The position numbers were made by a program, and so were the translations under genes. A DNA stretch of 64,000 bases, from NCBI RefSeq assembly GCF_010548375.1, contig NZ_JAAGLY010000025.1:55009-119008 (forward strand). Direction: 5' to 3'. Under the pieces are notes generated by a model. It saw only the letters and a program-made list of their open reading frames with translations. It was not told where the DNA came from and ran no database searches. This document shows positions 1 through 8,327 of this stretch, piece after piece; the first letter of the stretch is position 1, and every line of letters starts with the position of its first letter. Origin of the DNA: Streptomyces sp. SID13726 (GTDB taxonomy: Bacteria > Actinomycetota > Actinomycetes > Streptomycetales > Streptomycetaceae).

Positions 1-364
1 GAGAGGGACTCCCGTGCCACCGCCAAGCGGGGATCGGGAACCGTACTCGCGCTCCCCGACGTCGGTTCTGCCGACGACTCGCGCTGTTTCGACCTGTCGG
101 GGGACTCGCCCGCCACCGATGCCTCCTCATGTGCCGCACGTGATCGGTATCGTCATCGTGCGTCCGCCGAACCGTTGAATCGCCGCCCGGGCAACCGCCA
201 CACCACGCTGTCCGAACCATGTACCAGTGTCCTGTGTGTGGGCCTGCCCACGGCGGTAGACGAGAACGACATACCTACCGGTTCCACTACAAACAGGTCA
301 CGCACCCTCGACAGACCGATGTGAGAGGGGTCACCCTGTCGTACATCCACGCGGGGAGGCATGG
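1..364. other. left edge, no confident gene
   Basis: No gene is supported here. The plus-strand frame beginning at base 1 is open until a TGA at 322-324 and could be the 3' end of a gene cut by the window edge. Its translation is Ser/Arg/Cys-rich and I recognise no domain. The last part (about 300-364) should hold the promoter of the next gene; GGTCAC occurs twice there. Confidence 0.3.
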
Positions 365-1120
365 ATGGGCAGGAGCCGCAGAACACTTCCGGAGGAGCTT
401 CTGCTGCTGGCGCTGGACCCGGCCACGGGTACCACCGCACAGCCGCAGTCGCTCGACCTCGGTCTGGCCGGAGCACAGCTAGTGGAGCTGGCGCTGGCCG
501 GACGGATAGCCCCAGACGGGGATCGTATCGCCGTGGTAGCCCCACGGCCGACTGGAGATCCGACTTTGGACTGCGCGTTGGAGTTGCTGCGAAGGCGTGG
601 CGCTCCCGTGCGGGCAGTGAACTGGATCGGCGGGCCACGCCTTGGGCTCCGCCAGACCTACCTCTCGCATCTGGAGCGGTGCGGCATGGTGCATGCCGTG
701 GCGGGACAGATGTGCGGAGTGCTGCCGACGACCCGCTACCAGGCGACGGACAACGAGATCAGCCGGGAGATCAGGTCCCGACTGGACTCGGCGATCCGCA
801 CCGGCGTACCGCCGGACCCGCGGACCGCGGCGCTCGCCGCCCTGGCACACGCGGTCGGCCTCGGCAAGCACCTGTATCCGGGCAACGAGGGCCGTTCCTC
901 GCGCTCCCGGCTGCGGGACCTCATCAGGCACGACCCGATGGGCGGACTCGTCGCGCACGCCGTGATGGACGTCCAGAACGGCGTGGGGGCACAGCCACGC
1001 CGTAGCCCGGCACCCGCCGGCCGTCCGGCCGCCCCGGGAGCCAGGCCCGCGCCGGAACCCGCTCGTGGTGTTCCGATGCAGCCGCGCCGAGGACCGATGG
1101 CGCGCGCCGTGGCCCACTGA
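365..1120 (+). CDS. GPP34 family phosphoprotein (Golgi phosphoprotein 3-like)
   Basis: A 251-residue protein of the GPP34 family common in Streptomyces. Family members fold as a helical bundle; eukaryotic GOLPH3 binds phosphatidylinositol-4-phosphate, but the bacterial role is unknown. Seen here are the N-terminal PEELLLLALDP motif and a later NEISREIRSRLDSAIRTG stretch, then a helical region containing AALAHAVGLGKHLYPG. The last 50 or so residues are Pro/Arg/Ala-rich and probably disordered. The ATG at 365 has a GGGGAGG ribosome site at 353-359. The ATG at 361 opens another frame without family resemblance and was rejected. No signal peptide is visible, so the protein is probably cytosolic. 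Confidence 0.85.
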   Translation: MGRSRRTLPEELLLLALDPATGTTAQPQSLDLGLAGAQLVELALAGRIAPDGDRIAVVAPRPTGDPTLDCALELLRRRGAPVRAVNWIGGPRLGLRQTYLSHLERCGMVHAVAGQMCGVLPTTRYQATDNEISREIRSRLDSAIRTGVPPDPRTAALAALAHAVGLGKHLYPGNEGRSSRSRLRDLIRHDPMGGLVAHAVMDVQNGVGAQPRRSPAPAGRPAAPGARPAPEPARGVPMQPRRGPMARAVAH

Positions 1121-1433
1121 GCCGCAGTTCCACGGCACGCACCACAACAGCACACCGCACCACGCACCACTCAGCGCCGTACCGTCGCCCCAAGACCGGT
1201 TCGGGAGCCGCTGGTCCGCGCGGGGCGACGGAACCGTATGTCCGGACGACGACGGGTTCCGCCGCCCCGCGCGGCCGCATTTTCGGGCCCGGTCGGCCCG
1301 AGAAGCCTTCAACTGATGCGTACGCAGCGCATATACACCGTTTCCCAGCGGTAATAAGCACCTTGGTGGCAGTCTGCTCAACAGCAGATACGCAAAGTCA
1401 AGAACGAGGCACGCAGCCGGAGGTGCACGTCCC
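1121..1433. other. intergenic region upstream of HTH regulator
   Basis: 313 bases without a supported gene. The last 100 bases are less GC-rich (for example the stretch around GGTAATAAGCACC at about 1350) and should contain the promoter of the downstream regulator, whose ribosome site GGAGGTG lies at 1419-1425. No strong hairpin was noted. Confidence 0.4.
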
Positions 1434-2303
1434 GTGGCGTCCAATGTCAATCCCACCGTCAGGCGGCGCCGGCTGGGCCAGGAGCTGCGCAGGCTCCGTG
1501 AGCTCAAGGGCATGACGGCCGAAGAGGTGGCGGAACGGCTGCTGGTGTCGCAGTCGAAGATCAGCCGGCTGGAGAACGGCCGGCGCAGCATCAGCCAGCG
1601 CGACGTCCGCGACCTGTGCGGGGTGTACGAGGTCGAGGACCAGCGCATCGTCGACTCCCTGATGCAGATGGCCAAGGACTCGCGCCAGCAGGGCTGGTGG
1701 CACGCGTTCGGGGACATCCCGTACAGCGTCTACATCGGTCTGGAGACCGACGCCGAGTCGCTCAGGGTGTACGAACCCCAGATCATCACCGGCCTGTTGC
1801 AGACCCGGCCGTACGCCGAGGCCATCGTGCGCGGCGGTGCGCCCGAGGCGACGGAGACGGAGAACGACAAGCGGGTCGAGGTCCGGCTGCGCCGGCAGAG
1901 CAGGGTCGCCGCCGAACGGGACCCGCTGCGGCTGTGGGTGGTCCTGGACGAGGCCTGTCTGCGCCGGGTCGTCGGCGGGCGGCAGATCATGCGCGAGCAG
2001 CTGGAGTACCTCGTCGAGATGTCCCAGCAGCCCCATATCACCGTGCAGGTGCTGCCGTTCGACGTCGGCGCCCACCCCGGGCTCAGCGGCCAGTACTCCA
2101 TCCTGGAGTTCTCCGACGCGGCCGACTCCAGCGTCGTGTACATCGAGGGCGTCACCAGCGACCTGTACCTGGAGAAGGCGCACGACGTGCAGAAGTACAC
2201 CGTGATGTACGAGCACTTGAGGGCCCAGGCGCTCAACGTCGACCAGTCGCGTCAGCTGATCGAGGACCTCGCCAAGGAGTACGCCCGGGAGTACGCCTCC
2301 TGA
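1434..2303 (+). CDS. XRE-family HTH regulator with DUF5753 domain
   Basis: A 289-residue regulator. Residues about 10-70 form an XRE helix-turn-helix (LGQELRRLRELKGMTAEEV followed by SQSKISRLENG). The rest (about 95-280) is DUF5753, the putative ligand-sensing domain of WhiJ-type Streptomyces regulators. The GTG start has GGAGGTG 8 bases upstream. The next gene, 200 bases downstream on the same strand, encodes a DUF397 protein. Such HTH/DUF397 pairs recur through Streptomyces genomes and some control differentiation or antibiotic onset; the small partner is thought to antagonise the HTH protein. The target is not visible here. Confidence 0.9.
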   Translation: MASNVNPTVRRRRLGQELRRLRELKGMTAEEVAERLLVSQSKISRLENGRRSISQRDVRDLCGVYEVEDQRIVDSLMQMAKDSRQQGWWHAFGDIPYSVYIGLETDAESLRVYEPQIITGLLQTRPYAEAIVRGGAPEATETENDKRVEVRLRRQSRVAAERDPLRLWVVLDEACLRRVVGGRQIMREQLEYLVEMSQQPHITVQVLPFDVGAHPGLSGQYSILEFSDAADSSVVYIEGVTSDLYLEKAHDVQKYTVMYEHLRAQALNVDQSRQLIEDLAKEYAREYAS

Positions 2304-2502
2304 GCCTCCTGAGACCCTTCCGGACAGGGCGGGCCGGATAGTACACCCCGGCCACGCCCGCCTGGAAGACTCCCCTGGAATATGCCACCAGAAGAGTGAA
2401 TGACTGCTCCGAAAGATGAAGTCGGCGAGTAGCGTCGATCACGCCAACGATCAGTAAAGGTTGGCGCAATCCGAACACTGCACACCTGGCTACGGAGCGA
2501 AA

Positions 2503-2694
2503 ATGGCAATTCGTCTGGGCAACCTGGACACATGGACGACCTCCACCTACACCAACGCCAACGGGGCGTGCCTGATGGTGCGGTCGACCACCGAGGAATC
2601 ACTCGAACTCGGCGACACCAAGATCCCCGAGGGCCCCAAGGTGGCCTTCCCCGCCGAGGCGTGGAGTGCCTTCGTGGCCTCGGTCAAGGTGTGA
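2503..2694 (+). CDS. DUF397 domain-containing small protein
   Basis: A 63-residue protein of the DUF397 family, usually 55-85 residues. Characteristic features are NGACLMVRSTTEE, the strand-forming LELGDTKIPEGP and the near-terminal PAEAWSAFVASV. I chose the ATG at 2503 because GGAG at 2494-2497 sits five bases upstream and the protein then begins at the usual place. A TTG at 2461 in the same frame would add 14 residues, has no good ribosome site and is less likely. It pairs with the DUF5753 regulator upstream and probably modulates it, as in WhiJ-like systems. Partnership is inferred from context. Confidence 0.85.
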   Translation: MAIRLGNLDTWTTSTYTNANGACLMVRSTTEESLELGDTKIPEGPKVAFPAEAWSAFVASVKV

Positions 2695-2804
2695 GGGGCG
2701 GATCGGTCTGATCCCCGTCCCGTTCACCGACAACTGCACAACACAACTGCTAACGACAACAGCACAAGCACGACCAGAGCCCTCTCGACCAGCCCGCCGT
2801 CCTT

Positions 2805-2820
2805 GCCGAGGGGGCTCGGC
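2805..2820. terminator. hairpin terminator after DUF397 gene
   Basis: GCCGAG and CTCGGC form a 6-bp stem around a GGGG loop, followed by GTTTGCC. It lies 110 bases after the DUF397 stop and probably ends that transcript. Confidence 0.5.
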
Positions 2821-2905
2821 GTTTGCCTTGCGGCGCTTGGAGCTTGGGGTTGTGCGTCGGGTGCGGGCCGGTTGGGGCCGTGGAGAGAGGGCCGACCGCA
2901 GTGGT

Positions 2906-3043
2906 TCGGGTGCGGGCCGGTGGGGGCTTGTCGCGCAGTTCCCCGCGCCCCTAAAAGCGGTGGGTACGGCTCGACATGCGTTCACCGCACCCAGTCAGGG
3001 GCGCGGGGAACTGCGCGACCAGCCACGACGCACCCGCACCCGA
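2906..3043. repeat. dispersed inverted-repeat element, short copy 1
   Basis: A 22-bp arm at 2931-2952 is perfectly complementary to 2997-3018 (core GCGCAGTTCCCCGCG). The pairing extends outward with gaps to TCGGGTGCGGG at 2906-2916 and its complement at 3033-3043, giving a long imperfect hairpin with a 44-base loop. Longer copies with the same ends occur at 51640-52000 and 62391-62725. It lies between two convergent genes, so it may act as a bidirectional terminator. Confidence 0.8.
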
Positions 3044-3171
3044 CACACGACCTCACTTCACCGGTGAGCAGTTCCTTCTCGTCCACCCCGGCATCCTCCG
3101 TCACCGGACGGCTCTTTCCGCCCGGCGACGGAGACGCTCCGCCCTGCCCCAGGGGCAAGGTCAAGCGGGGC

Positions 3172-3666
3172 TCAGGCGAGCGCGCTCTCGACCGCTGTGA
3201 CGACGGCGTCCGACTCCGGTTCGGTCTGCGGGGAGAACCGGGCCACGACCGTGCCGTCGCGGCCGATCAGGAACTTCTCGAAGTTCCAGCGGATGTCGCC
3301 GGTGTGGCCCTCGCCGTCGGCGAAGTCCACCAGGCGCTCGTACAGCGCGTGCCGGTCCTCGCCGTTCACCTCGACCTTCTCGGTCAGCGGGAAGGTGACG
3401 CCGTACGTCGCCGAGCAGAACTCCGCGATCTCCTCGGCGCTGCCGGGCTCCTGCCCGAGGAACTGGTTGCAGGGCACGCCGAGGACGGTGAAGCCCCGCT
3501 CCGCGTACCGCTCCTGGAGCTTCTCCAGGCCGTTGTACTGCGGGGTGAGCCCGCACTTGGAAGCCACGTTGACGATGAGGACGGCCTTGCCCGCGTACTG
3601 GGAGAGGTCCGCGGAGCCGCCCGTGAGGGCACCGATCTCGACGTTCAGAGGAGAGGAAGTAGTCAT
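3172..3666 (-). CDS. glutathione peroxidase family (thiol peroxidase)
   Basis: A 164-residue full-length GPx-family protein that reduces hydrogen peroxide or lipid hydroperoxides. In bacteria such cysteine-type enzymes usually use thioredoxin rather than glutathione. The peroxidatic Cys38 lies in ASKCGLT. Partner residues are Gln72 in GQEPG and Trp127-Asn128 in RWNFEKF. Cys66 in VPCNQF and Cys84 are other cysteines; which one resolves the sulfenic acid cannot be read from sequence. No signal peptide, so cytosolic. It converges on the DUF397 gene across repeat copy 1 and lies 19 bases from the end of the ArsR-like gene upstream, which could place both on one transcript. Confidence 0.93.
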   Translation of the reverse strand: MTTSSPLNVEIGALTGGSADLSQYAGKAVLIVNVASKCGLTPQYNGLEKLQERYAERGFTVLGVPCNQFLGQEPGSAEEIAEFCSATYGVTFPLTEKVEVNGEDRHALYERLVDFADGEGHTGDIRWNFEKFLIGRDGTVVARFSPQTEPESDAVVTAVESALA

Positions 3667-3685
3667 AAGCGGATGCTAACTCCGC

Positions 3686-4687
3686 TTAGTGGATCTCCGG
3701 CTCCGGCTCCCGTTCACCGGCGCCCGCCCCCGAGGCCGCCACCAGCGCCTCCCCGGCCGCCGTCCGCGCGTACAGCACCGACCGCCCGGCCCGCCGCCGC
3801 TCCACGAGCCCCGCGTCCAGCAGCACCCGCAGATGGCGCCCCACCGACCCGAGCCCCTGCCCGGTCACGGCGACCAGCTGGCTGGTGCTCAGCGGCGAGC
3901 CGAGCAGCACGAGCACCCTGGCCCGCGCCGCGCCGAGCAGCGCGCCCAGGCTCGCGGGCACGCTCCGGGCGCCCGGGTCGGCGAGGGCGCCGGCACAGCC
4001 GTAGACGACGGCGTACCGCCGGGGCTCCTCCCAGGTCGCCCAGCCGCGCCCCGGGGTGACCGGGACGAAGACGAGTTCGGCGCCGCGGATGTCGCGGGGC
4101 GGGCGCTCGTGCCGGTTCACCTGGAGCCGGTTGTCGCCGAGCCAGCGGGTCTGCCCCGGCAGCAGGGAGTCGATGACCGCCGCCCAGCCGCCCCGGCTGA
4201 CCTGCGCGGTCCTCGCGACCACGTCCGCCTCCAGGATGCGCCGCCGACGGTCCCAGTACGGCCGTACGGTCGCCGTCCAGACGTAGGCGAGGAGCGCCGC
4301 CGCCCGCTCCGGGAGGTCGTCGCACTCCAGGGCGGCGGGCAGCGGGCCGCGCAGGGAGACCCGGACGTTCGCGCGGGCCTCGGCCGGGTCGGTCGCCCGG
4401 ATGCGGGCCAGGGTGTCCTCCAGCGGGGTCCCGTCGCGCGGCAGGGGCGCCAGGAAGTCGGCGATCCACGACGTGCCCATCCCGGACCGCACGAGCAGCG
4501 CGGTCACCGGATCGGCCGCGAGACGCGCGCGGTAGCCGGGCAGATGGAGGCGGAGCCAGGCCTCCTCGCCGGGGTGCGCGGCGACACCGGTGTGCAGCAG
4601 CCGCAGGGTCGCGAAGGTCTCGGTGAAGGGGCACACCAGGAAACGGCTGCGGGCGAGGGTGTCGGCGTTCACCTGCCACCAGCCCAT
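3686..4687 (-). CDS. ArsR-like winged-helix transcriptional regulator
   Basis: A 333-residue regulator with an unusual layout. The long N-terminal part (about 1-240) has no named domain that I recognise with certainty; it resembles the DUF5937-type region of Streptomyces ArsR-like proteins. The C-terminal winged helix (about 255-320) contains LSTSQLVAVTGQGLGSVGRHL and the wing LVERRRAGRSVLYARTAAGE. The divergent MFS exporter starts 74 bases away and is the obvious target. The ATG at 4687 is preferred; an in-frame GTG at 4693 adds two residues. Both have only a G-rich run as ribosome site. Confidence 0.8.
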   Translation of the reverse strand: MGWWQVNADTLARSRFLVCPFTETFATLRLLHTGVAAHPGEEAWLRLHLPGYRARLAADPVTALLVRSGMGTSWIADFLAPLPRDGTPLEDTLARIRATDPAEARANVRVSLRGPLPAALECDDLPERAAALLAYVWTATVRPYWDRRRRILEADVVARTAQVSRGGWAAVIDSLLPGQTRWLGDNRLQVNRHERPPRDIRGAELVFVPVTPGRGWATWEEPRRYAVVYGCAGALADPGARSVPASLGALLGAARARVLVLLGSPLSTSQLVAVTGQGLGSVGRHLRVLLDAGLVERRRAGRSVLYARTAAGEALVAASGAGAGEREPEPEIH

Positions 4688-4761
4688 CAGCACCCCCCGG
4701 AGGTTTCGCGGACGCGCGAAACAGTAACCCTCCCGCGCCGACCGCTCGGAGACTCCCCCGC

Positions 4762-5985
4762 ATGCGCAGCTACCGAACCCTGTTCCGCACCCCGGAGTTC
4801 ACCCCGTTCCTGCTCTCCTTCGCCGCCTCCGCCGCGGCCGAGACGATCGGCGGACTGGCCCTCGCCACGCTGGTCTACCGGGCCACCGGCTCGCCCCTGC
4901 TCACGGCGCTGAGCATGTTCGGACCCCAACTGGCCCAGCTCCTGGGCGGCATGTTCCTGCTCTCCGGCGCCGACCGGCTGCCCCCGCGCGCGATCCTCAC
5001 CGTCATCTCCCTCGCCTTCGCGGCGGGCACAGCGGTTCTGGCGCTGCCCGGACTGCCGGTGTGGGCGGTGTTCGCCGTACTGCTGCTGAAGGGTCTCGTG
5101 GCATCCCTGGGCGGGGGAGTGCGCGGGGGGCTGATGAACGACATCCTCACCAAGGACGGCTATGTGCTGGGCCGTTCGGTCTACAACATGCTCTGGGGCC
5201 TGATGCAGATGGCCGGCTTCGCGACCGGCGGTGTGCTGCTGACCGTCCTGACCCCGCGCACCTGTCTGCTCCTCGCGGCGGCCCTGTTCGTGACGGCCGC
5301 GGTCGTCAACCACCTGGGCCTCACGCCCCGTTCGCCGCGCGCCGCGGGCCGCCCGTCCCTCGCCGCGACCTGGCGCACCAACGCCCTCCTGTGGTCCTCC
5401 CGCTCCCGCCGCCTGACGTACCTGGGCCTGTGGGTCCCCAACGGCCTTGTCGTGGGCGGCGATTCGCTCTACGTCTCCTACGCCCCCGCGGCCGCCGGCA
5501 CCATGTACGCGTGCGGGGCGCTCGGCATGTTCGCCGGTGACCTGGCGGTGGGCCGCCTGGTGCCGCCCGCGCTGCGCCCCCGCCTCGCGACCCCGCTGCG
5601 TCTGCTGCTGGCCGCGCCCTATCTGTTCTTCGTCCTACGGCCCTCCGCGGTGCTGTCGGCCACCGCCGCCGCCGTGGCCTCCGTGGGCTTCGCCGCGAGC
5701 CTGGTCCTCCAGGAACGCCTGATGTCCCTGACCCCCGACGACCTCACGGGCCAGGCCCTCGGCCTGCACGCCACGGGCATGGTCGCCTTCCAGGGCATCG
5801 GCGCGCTCGTGGCCGGCACCCTGGCCCAACTGACCGCCCCCGCAACGGCGATGACCCTGATGGCGGCCGGGTCGATCACGGTGACGCTGGTGCTGTCGGT
5901 GCTGGGGCGGCGTGAGAAGCGGGGCGCGGGGGAGGGCACGGCTGCGGGGGTGGCCGGGGTCGCGGAGGGCGAGGGCGCGGGGTGA
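4762..5985 (+). CDS. MFS transporter
   Basis: A 407-residue major facilitator with about 12 membrane segments, for example LLTALSMFGPQLAQLLGGMFLLS near residue 50 and a last segment in TAMTLMAAGSITVTLVLSVLG. It matches the Streptomyces MFS proteins that pair with a divergent ArsR-like regulator, which suggests ligand-induced export of a small compound; the substrate cannot be told. The C-terminus after the last helix is a Gly/Ala/Glu-rich tail. The last helix codons contain a 32-bp sequence that is repeated just after the gene (see 5880-6059). Confidence 0.88.
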   Translation: MRSYRTLFRTPEFTPFLLSFAASAAAETIGGLALATLVYRATGSPLLTALSMFGPQLAQLLGGMFLLSGADRLPPRAILTVISLAFAAGTAVLALPGLPVWAVFAVLLLKGLVASLGGGVRGGLMNDILTKDGYVLGRSVYNMLWGLMQMAGFATGGVLLTVLTPRTCLLLAAALFVTAAVVNHLGLTPRSPRAAGRPSLAATWRTNALLWSSRSRRLTYLGLWVPNGLVVGGDSLYVSYAPAAAGTMYACGALGMFAGDLAVGRLVPPALRPRLATPLRLLLAAPYLFFVLRPSAVLSATAAAVASVGFAASLVLQERLMSLTPDDLTGQALGLHATGMVAFQGIGALVAGTLAQLTAPATAMTLMAAGSITVTLVLSVLGRREKRGAGEGTAAGVAGVAEGEGAG

Positions 5986-6059
5986 GGCGGCACTGGCCGT
6001 ACTCACCTCCTGCGACCCTCGCCGGGCGGTGACGCTGGTGCTGTCGGTGCTGGGGCGGC
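5880..6059 (+). repeat. 32-bp direct repeat, gene 3' end duplicated
   Basis: Bases 5880-5911, encoding VTLVLSVLGR of the MFS protein, are repeated exactly at 6028-6059 in the gap before the convergent DUF2235 gene. The two copies are 148 bases apart. This looks like a small local duplication. Confidence 0.9.
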
Positions 6060-6069
6060 CCGCGCAGCT

Positions 6070-7167
6070 CTACGCCGCCTGCCCCAACTCCGGGGACGGG
6101 CCCGGGATCCGTTCGATGTGGACGTCCTCCGGTTTGCTCAGGTACTTCGCCAGTTGGGGTGGGTCGTAGGGCGGCGGGGTGGTGGTGAAGCGGAGTTCGG
6201 TGGTGTCGGCCAGGAGTTCGTGGCCGTCCAGGGGGCCGTCGGGCTTGAGGCGGGCCTGGCCGATGGGGCGGTGCAGGGGGCGGGTGAGGCGGTAGAGGCC
6301 GGTGCGGGAGTCGTGGAGGCCGCCCAGCGGGGTGAACGGGCCCGCGCCCAGGGCCGCGTCGTCGAACTCCAGGCCGTACCGGGTGGCGTTGGCCACCATC
6401 CACCGCAGGGACAGGTCGGACTGGGAGGTGTCCCGGTGACCGCCCCCGACGTCGACGTGCGACCCGCTGAACCAGACCTGCTTCAGCTCCTGGCCGACCG
6501 CGTCGGACTGCTGGTGCCACAGCGTCGGCTCGAACGCCCTGCGCTCCTCGTCCACCGCCAGCGCGTGGAACGCCCCGTCGACCCAGCTGCTCAACTCGGT
6601 GTCGTGGAAGGCCCAGAAGTGGTTGACGAAGGACGCCAGCGGCCGCAGCACACGCGGGCCCGGCACCGGGATGCCGAGCGCGCCGACCGTGTCCCAGACA
6701 CCGACGAAGCGGATCCTCGTCGTATGGGAGTAGTCCGCGCGGAACTCCTCGGACACCCGGTCGCCCGGCTTCTTGCCCCGGTCCCGGTACAGGGCCCACG
6801 CCTCGTCGAGCCGGTTCTCGTGCTCCAGCCGCAGGACGCCGGAGTTGCGCACGAGCCCGGCCAGGCTGCGCGCGGTGAAGGCGCCCCGGCTGAAGCCGAA
6901 CAGATACAGCTCGTCACCGGGCTCGAAGTTCTCCACGAGGAAGCGGTACGCGTCCCGCACCTTCTCCGACAGGCCCCAGCCGAACGCCCCGCCCCGCAGC
7001 CGCTCGGACGCCTTGGTGCCGACCCCGTCCAGGCAGCGCACCCGCTGTTCCGTCCCCGTCGTGGTCACCGGGACCACGGCTCGCGCGACCTTGGCCGCGT
7101 TGGTCCGGTACCGCTGGGTCGACACGTTCCACGTTCCGTCGCAGCAGACCACCAGATGTTTGGCCAT
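6070..7167 (-). CDS. DUF2235 domain alpha/beta hydrolase-like protein
   Basis: A 365-residue protein of the DUF2235 family, an alpha/beta-hydrolase group that includes the type VI effector phospholipase Tle1. The N-terminal strand LVVCCDGTWN, the nucleophile elbow YLFGFSRGAFTARSLAG (Ser in GFSRG), WDTVGALG and the His-containing GSHVDVGGGH are the family's marks. No signal peptide is seen. The ATG at 7167 has GGAGG nearby upstream and begins at the usual MAKHLVVCCDGTWN; the frame stays open further upstream but without family similarity. Streptomyces homologues are uncharacterised, so lipase activity is inference. Confidence 0.88.
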   Translation of the reverse strand: MAKHLVVCCDGTWNVSTQRYRTNAAKVARAVVPVTTTGTEQRVRCLDGVGTKASERLRGGAFGWGLSEKVRDAYRFLVENFEPGDELYLFGFSRGAFTARSLAGLVRNSGVLRLEHENRLDEAWALYRDRGKKPGDRVSEEFRADYSHTTRIRFVGVWDTVGALGIPVPGPRVLRPLASFVNHFWAFHDTELSSWVDGAFHALAVDEERRAFEPTLWHQQSDAVGQELKQVWFSGSHVDVGGGHRDTSQSDLSLRWMVANATRYGLEFDDAALGAGPFTPLGGLHDSRTGLYRLTRPLHRPIGQARLKPDGPLDGHELLADTTELRFTTTPPPYDPPQLAKYLSKPEDVHIERIPGPSPELGQAA

Positions 7168-7241
7168 GGCATCCCACCTCCAGGGAAGTCCCCCGACCCC
7201 TGTGGGCAAGAGCCCGCAACCACCCGGCAGATACACCCCGC

Positions 7242-8156
7242 TCAGGCCACGACGGTGAACAGCCCCGTCGCGTCGCCGAGTTTGGCGAGGGACACCTTGC
7301 CCGGGACGCCGTTCGCGTCGGCGCCGGTGTAGCCCAGGTGGTGCTGCCACCTGGCGTACGCGGCGACCGTCGTGGTCCCGAAGGAGCCGTCCCCGGCGTG
7401 GTTCTCGGAGAGGTAGCCGAGGTCGACCAGGGCGGCCTCGGTGAGATTGGTGCCGGTCAGATAGGTGATGTGGCCCTGCCCGGCGCCGGGGTCGGTCCGC
7501 GCGGCCTGCACCAGACGGGACAGGTCGACCCGGGGCCGGGTCGCCGGACGGGTCGGGTGCGCGGACTCCGCGTCGGCCAGCCGCCGCTTCACGTCGGCCC
7601 GGAAGTCGTCCATGTCGAAGCTCGGGTCGATCTTCCCGGGCTGCACCTCCTTGTGCCCGGCGACCGACCGCTCGCTCCAGCCGTGCGCCCGGCAGATCGC
7701 CGCCGCCCACAGCACGGCCTGCCGGTACTGCGCGTCCGGGTAGGGGTCCCCGCCCTTGCCCCGGTTCTCGATCTCCAGGCCGTACAGACAGTCGTTGCCG
7801 TCGGCCTTCGCCACGTCGTCGTGCGGGAGCGGCCGTTCGTCGCGCAGCGCGTGCAGGACGTCGATGTCGGCGTAACCTGCGTGGTTCGTACGGCCGTTGC
7901 CGATCATCCACAGCCCCGCGGTCTTGCCGAGCCAGGAGTGGCACAGCGGCCCGGGGAGGTCGGGCCGGCCCTTGAAGCAGAGCTCCTTGTCGCCGTGCCC
8001 GCCGGTGTGGTGGATCAGTACGCCGACGACGGGACCGAAGGACTTCCCGGTCGCCGCTTCACGGTTGTGGGTCTTCCAGCCGGCGTGCTCGTGCACGGTG
8101 AGGCCCTCGGCCTTCAGTGCGGCGAGCATCTTCGCGGCGGACAAGGGGGTGGCCAT
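7242..8156 (-). CDS. N-acetylmuramoyl-L-alanine amidase (PGRP/amidase_2)
   Basis: A 304-residue amidase cleaving the bond between N-acetylmuramic acid and L-Ala in peptidoglycan. The amidase_2 domain (about residues 25-190) shows the zinc-site strand GVLIHHTGGHG, YGLEIENRG and the late GHKEVQPGKIDPSFD with the second His and catalytic region. Residues about 225-300 look like a small peptidoglycan-binding domain (LGYLSENHAGDGSFGTTTVAAYARWQ). No signal peptide is visible, as in phage endolysins and some Streptomyces amidases. Start ATG 8156 follows GGAGG. It precedes the DUF2235 gene by 74 bases on the same strand; a shared transcript is possible. Confidence 0.9.
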   Translation of the reverse strand: MATPLSAAKMLAALKAEGLTVHEHAGWKTHNREAATGKSFGPVVGVLIHHTGGHGDKELCFKGRPDLPGPLCHSWLGKTAGLWMIGNGRTNHAGYADIDVLHALRDERPLPHDDVAKADGNDCLYGLEIENRGKGGDPYPDAQYRQAVLWAAAICRAHGWSERSVAGHKEVQPGKIDPSFDMDDFRADVKRRLADAESAHPTRPATRPRVDLSRLVQAARTDPGAGQGHITYLTGTNLTEAALVDLGYLSENHAGDGSFGTTTVAAYARWQHHLGYTGADANGVPGKVSLAKLGDATGLFTVVA

Positions 8157-8327
8157 GGCTGCGGTTCCCTCCGGGGGTGGTGCGGCGGAGCACGCCAAGT
8201 AGGCGTCAGAACTGGGGAGTTGACGTGCATGAACAGTGGGCGGGGCCGGATCGCCCCACCTGCCGCTCATGATTGCGACAACTCCGCGCCCCGCGGAGGG
8301 AATCGCGGCATTCACCCCCAAAAGGAG

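Noticed and set aside
361..1005. 214-codon frame starting at ATG 361
   Set aside because: Overlaps the GPP34 frame, and its translation is Arg/Gly-rich without family similarity.
7168..7944. Extension of the DUF2235 frame upstream
   Set aside because: It is antisense-like low-complexity sequence overlapping the amidase gene in another frame; the ATG at 7167 has its own ribosome site.
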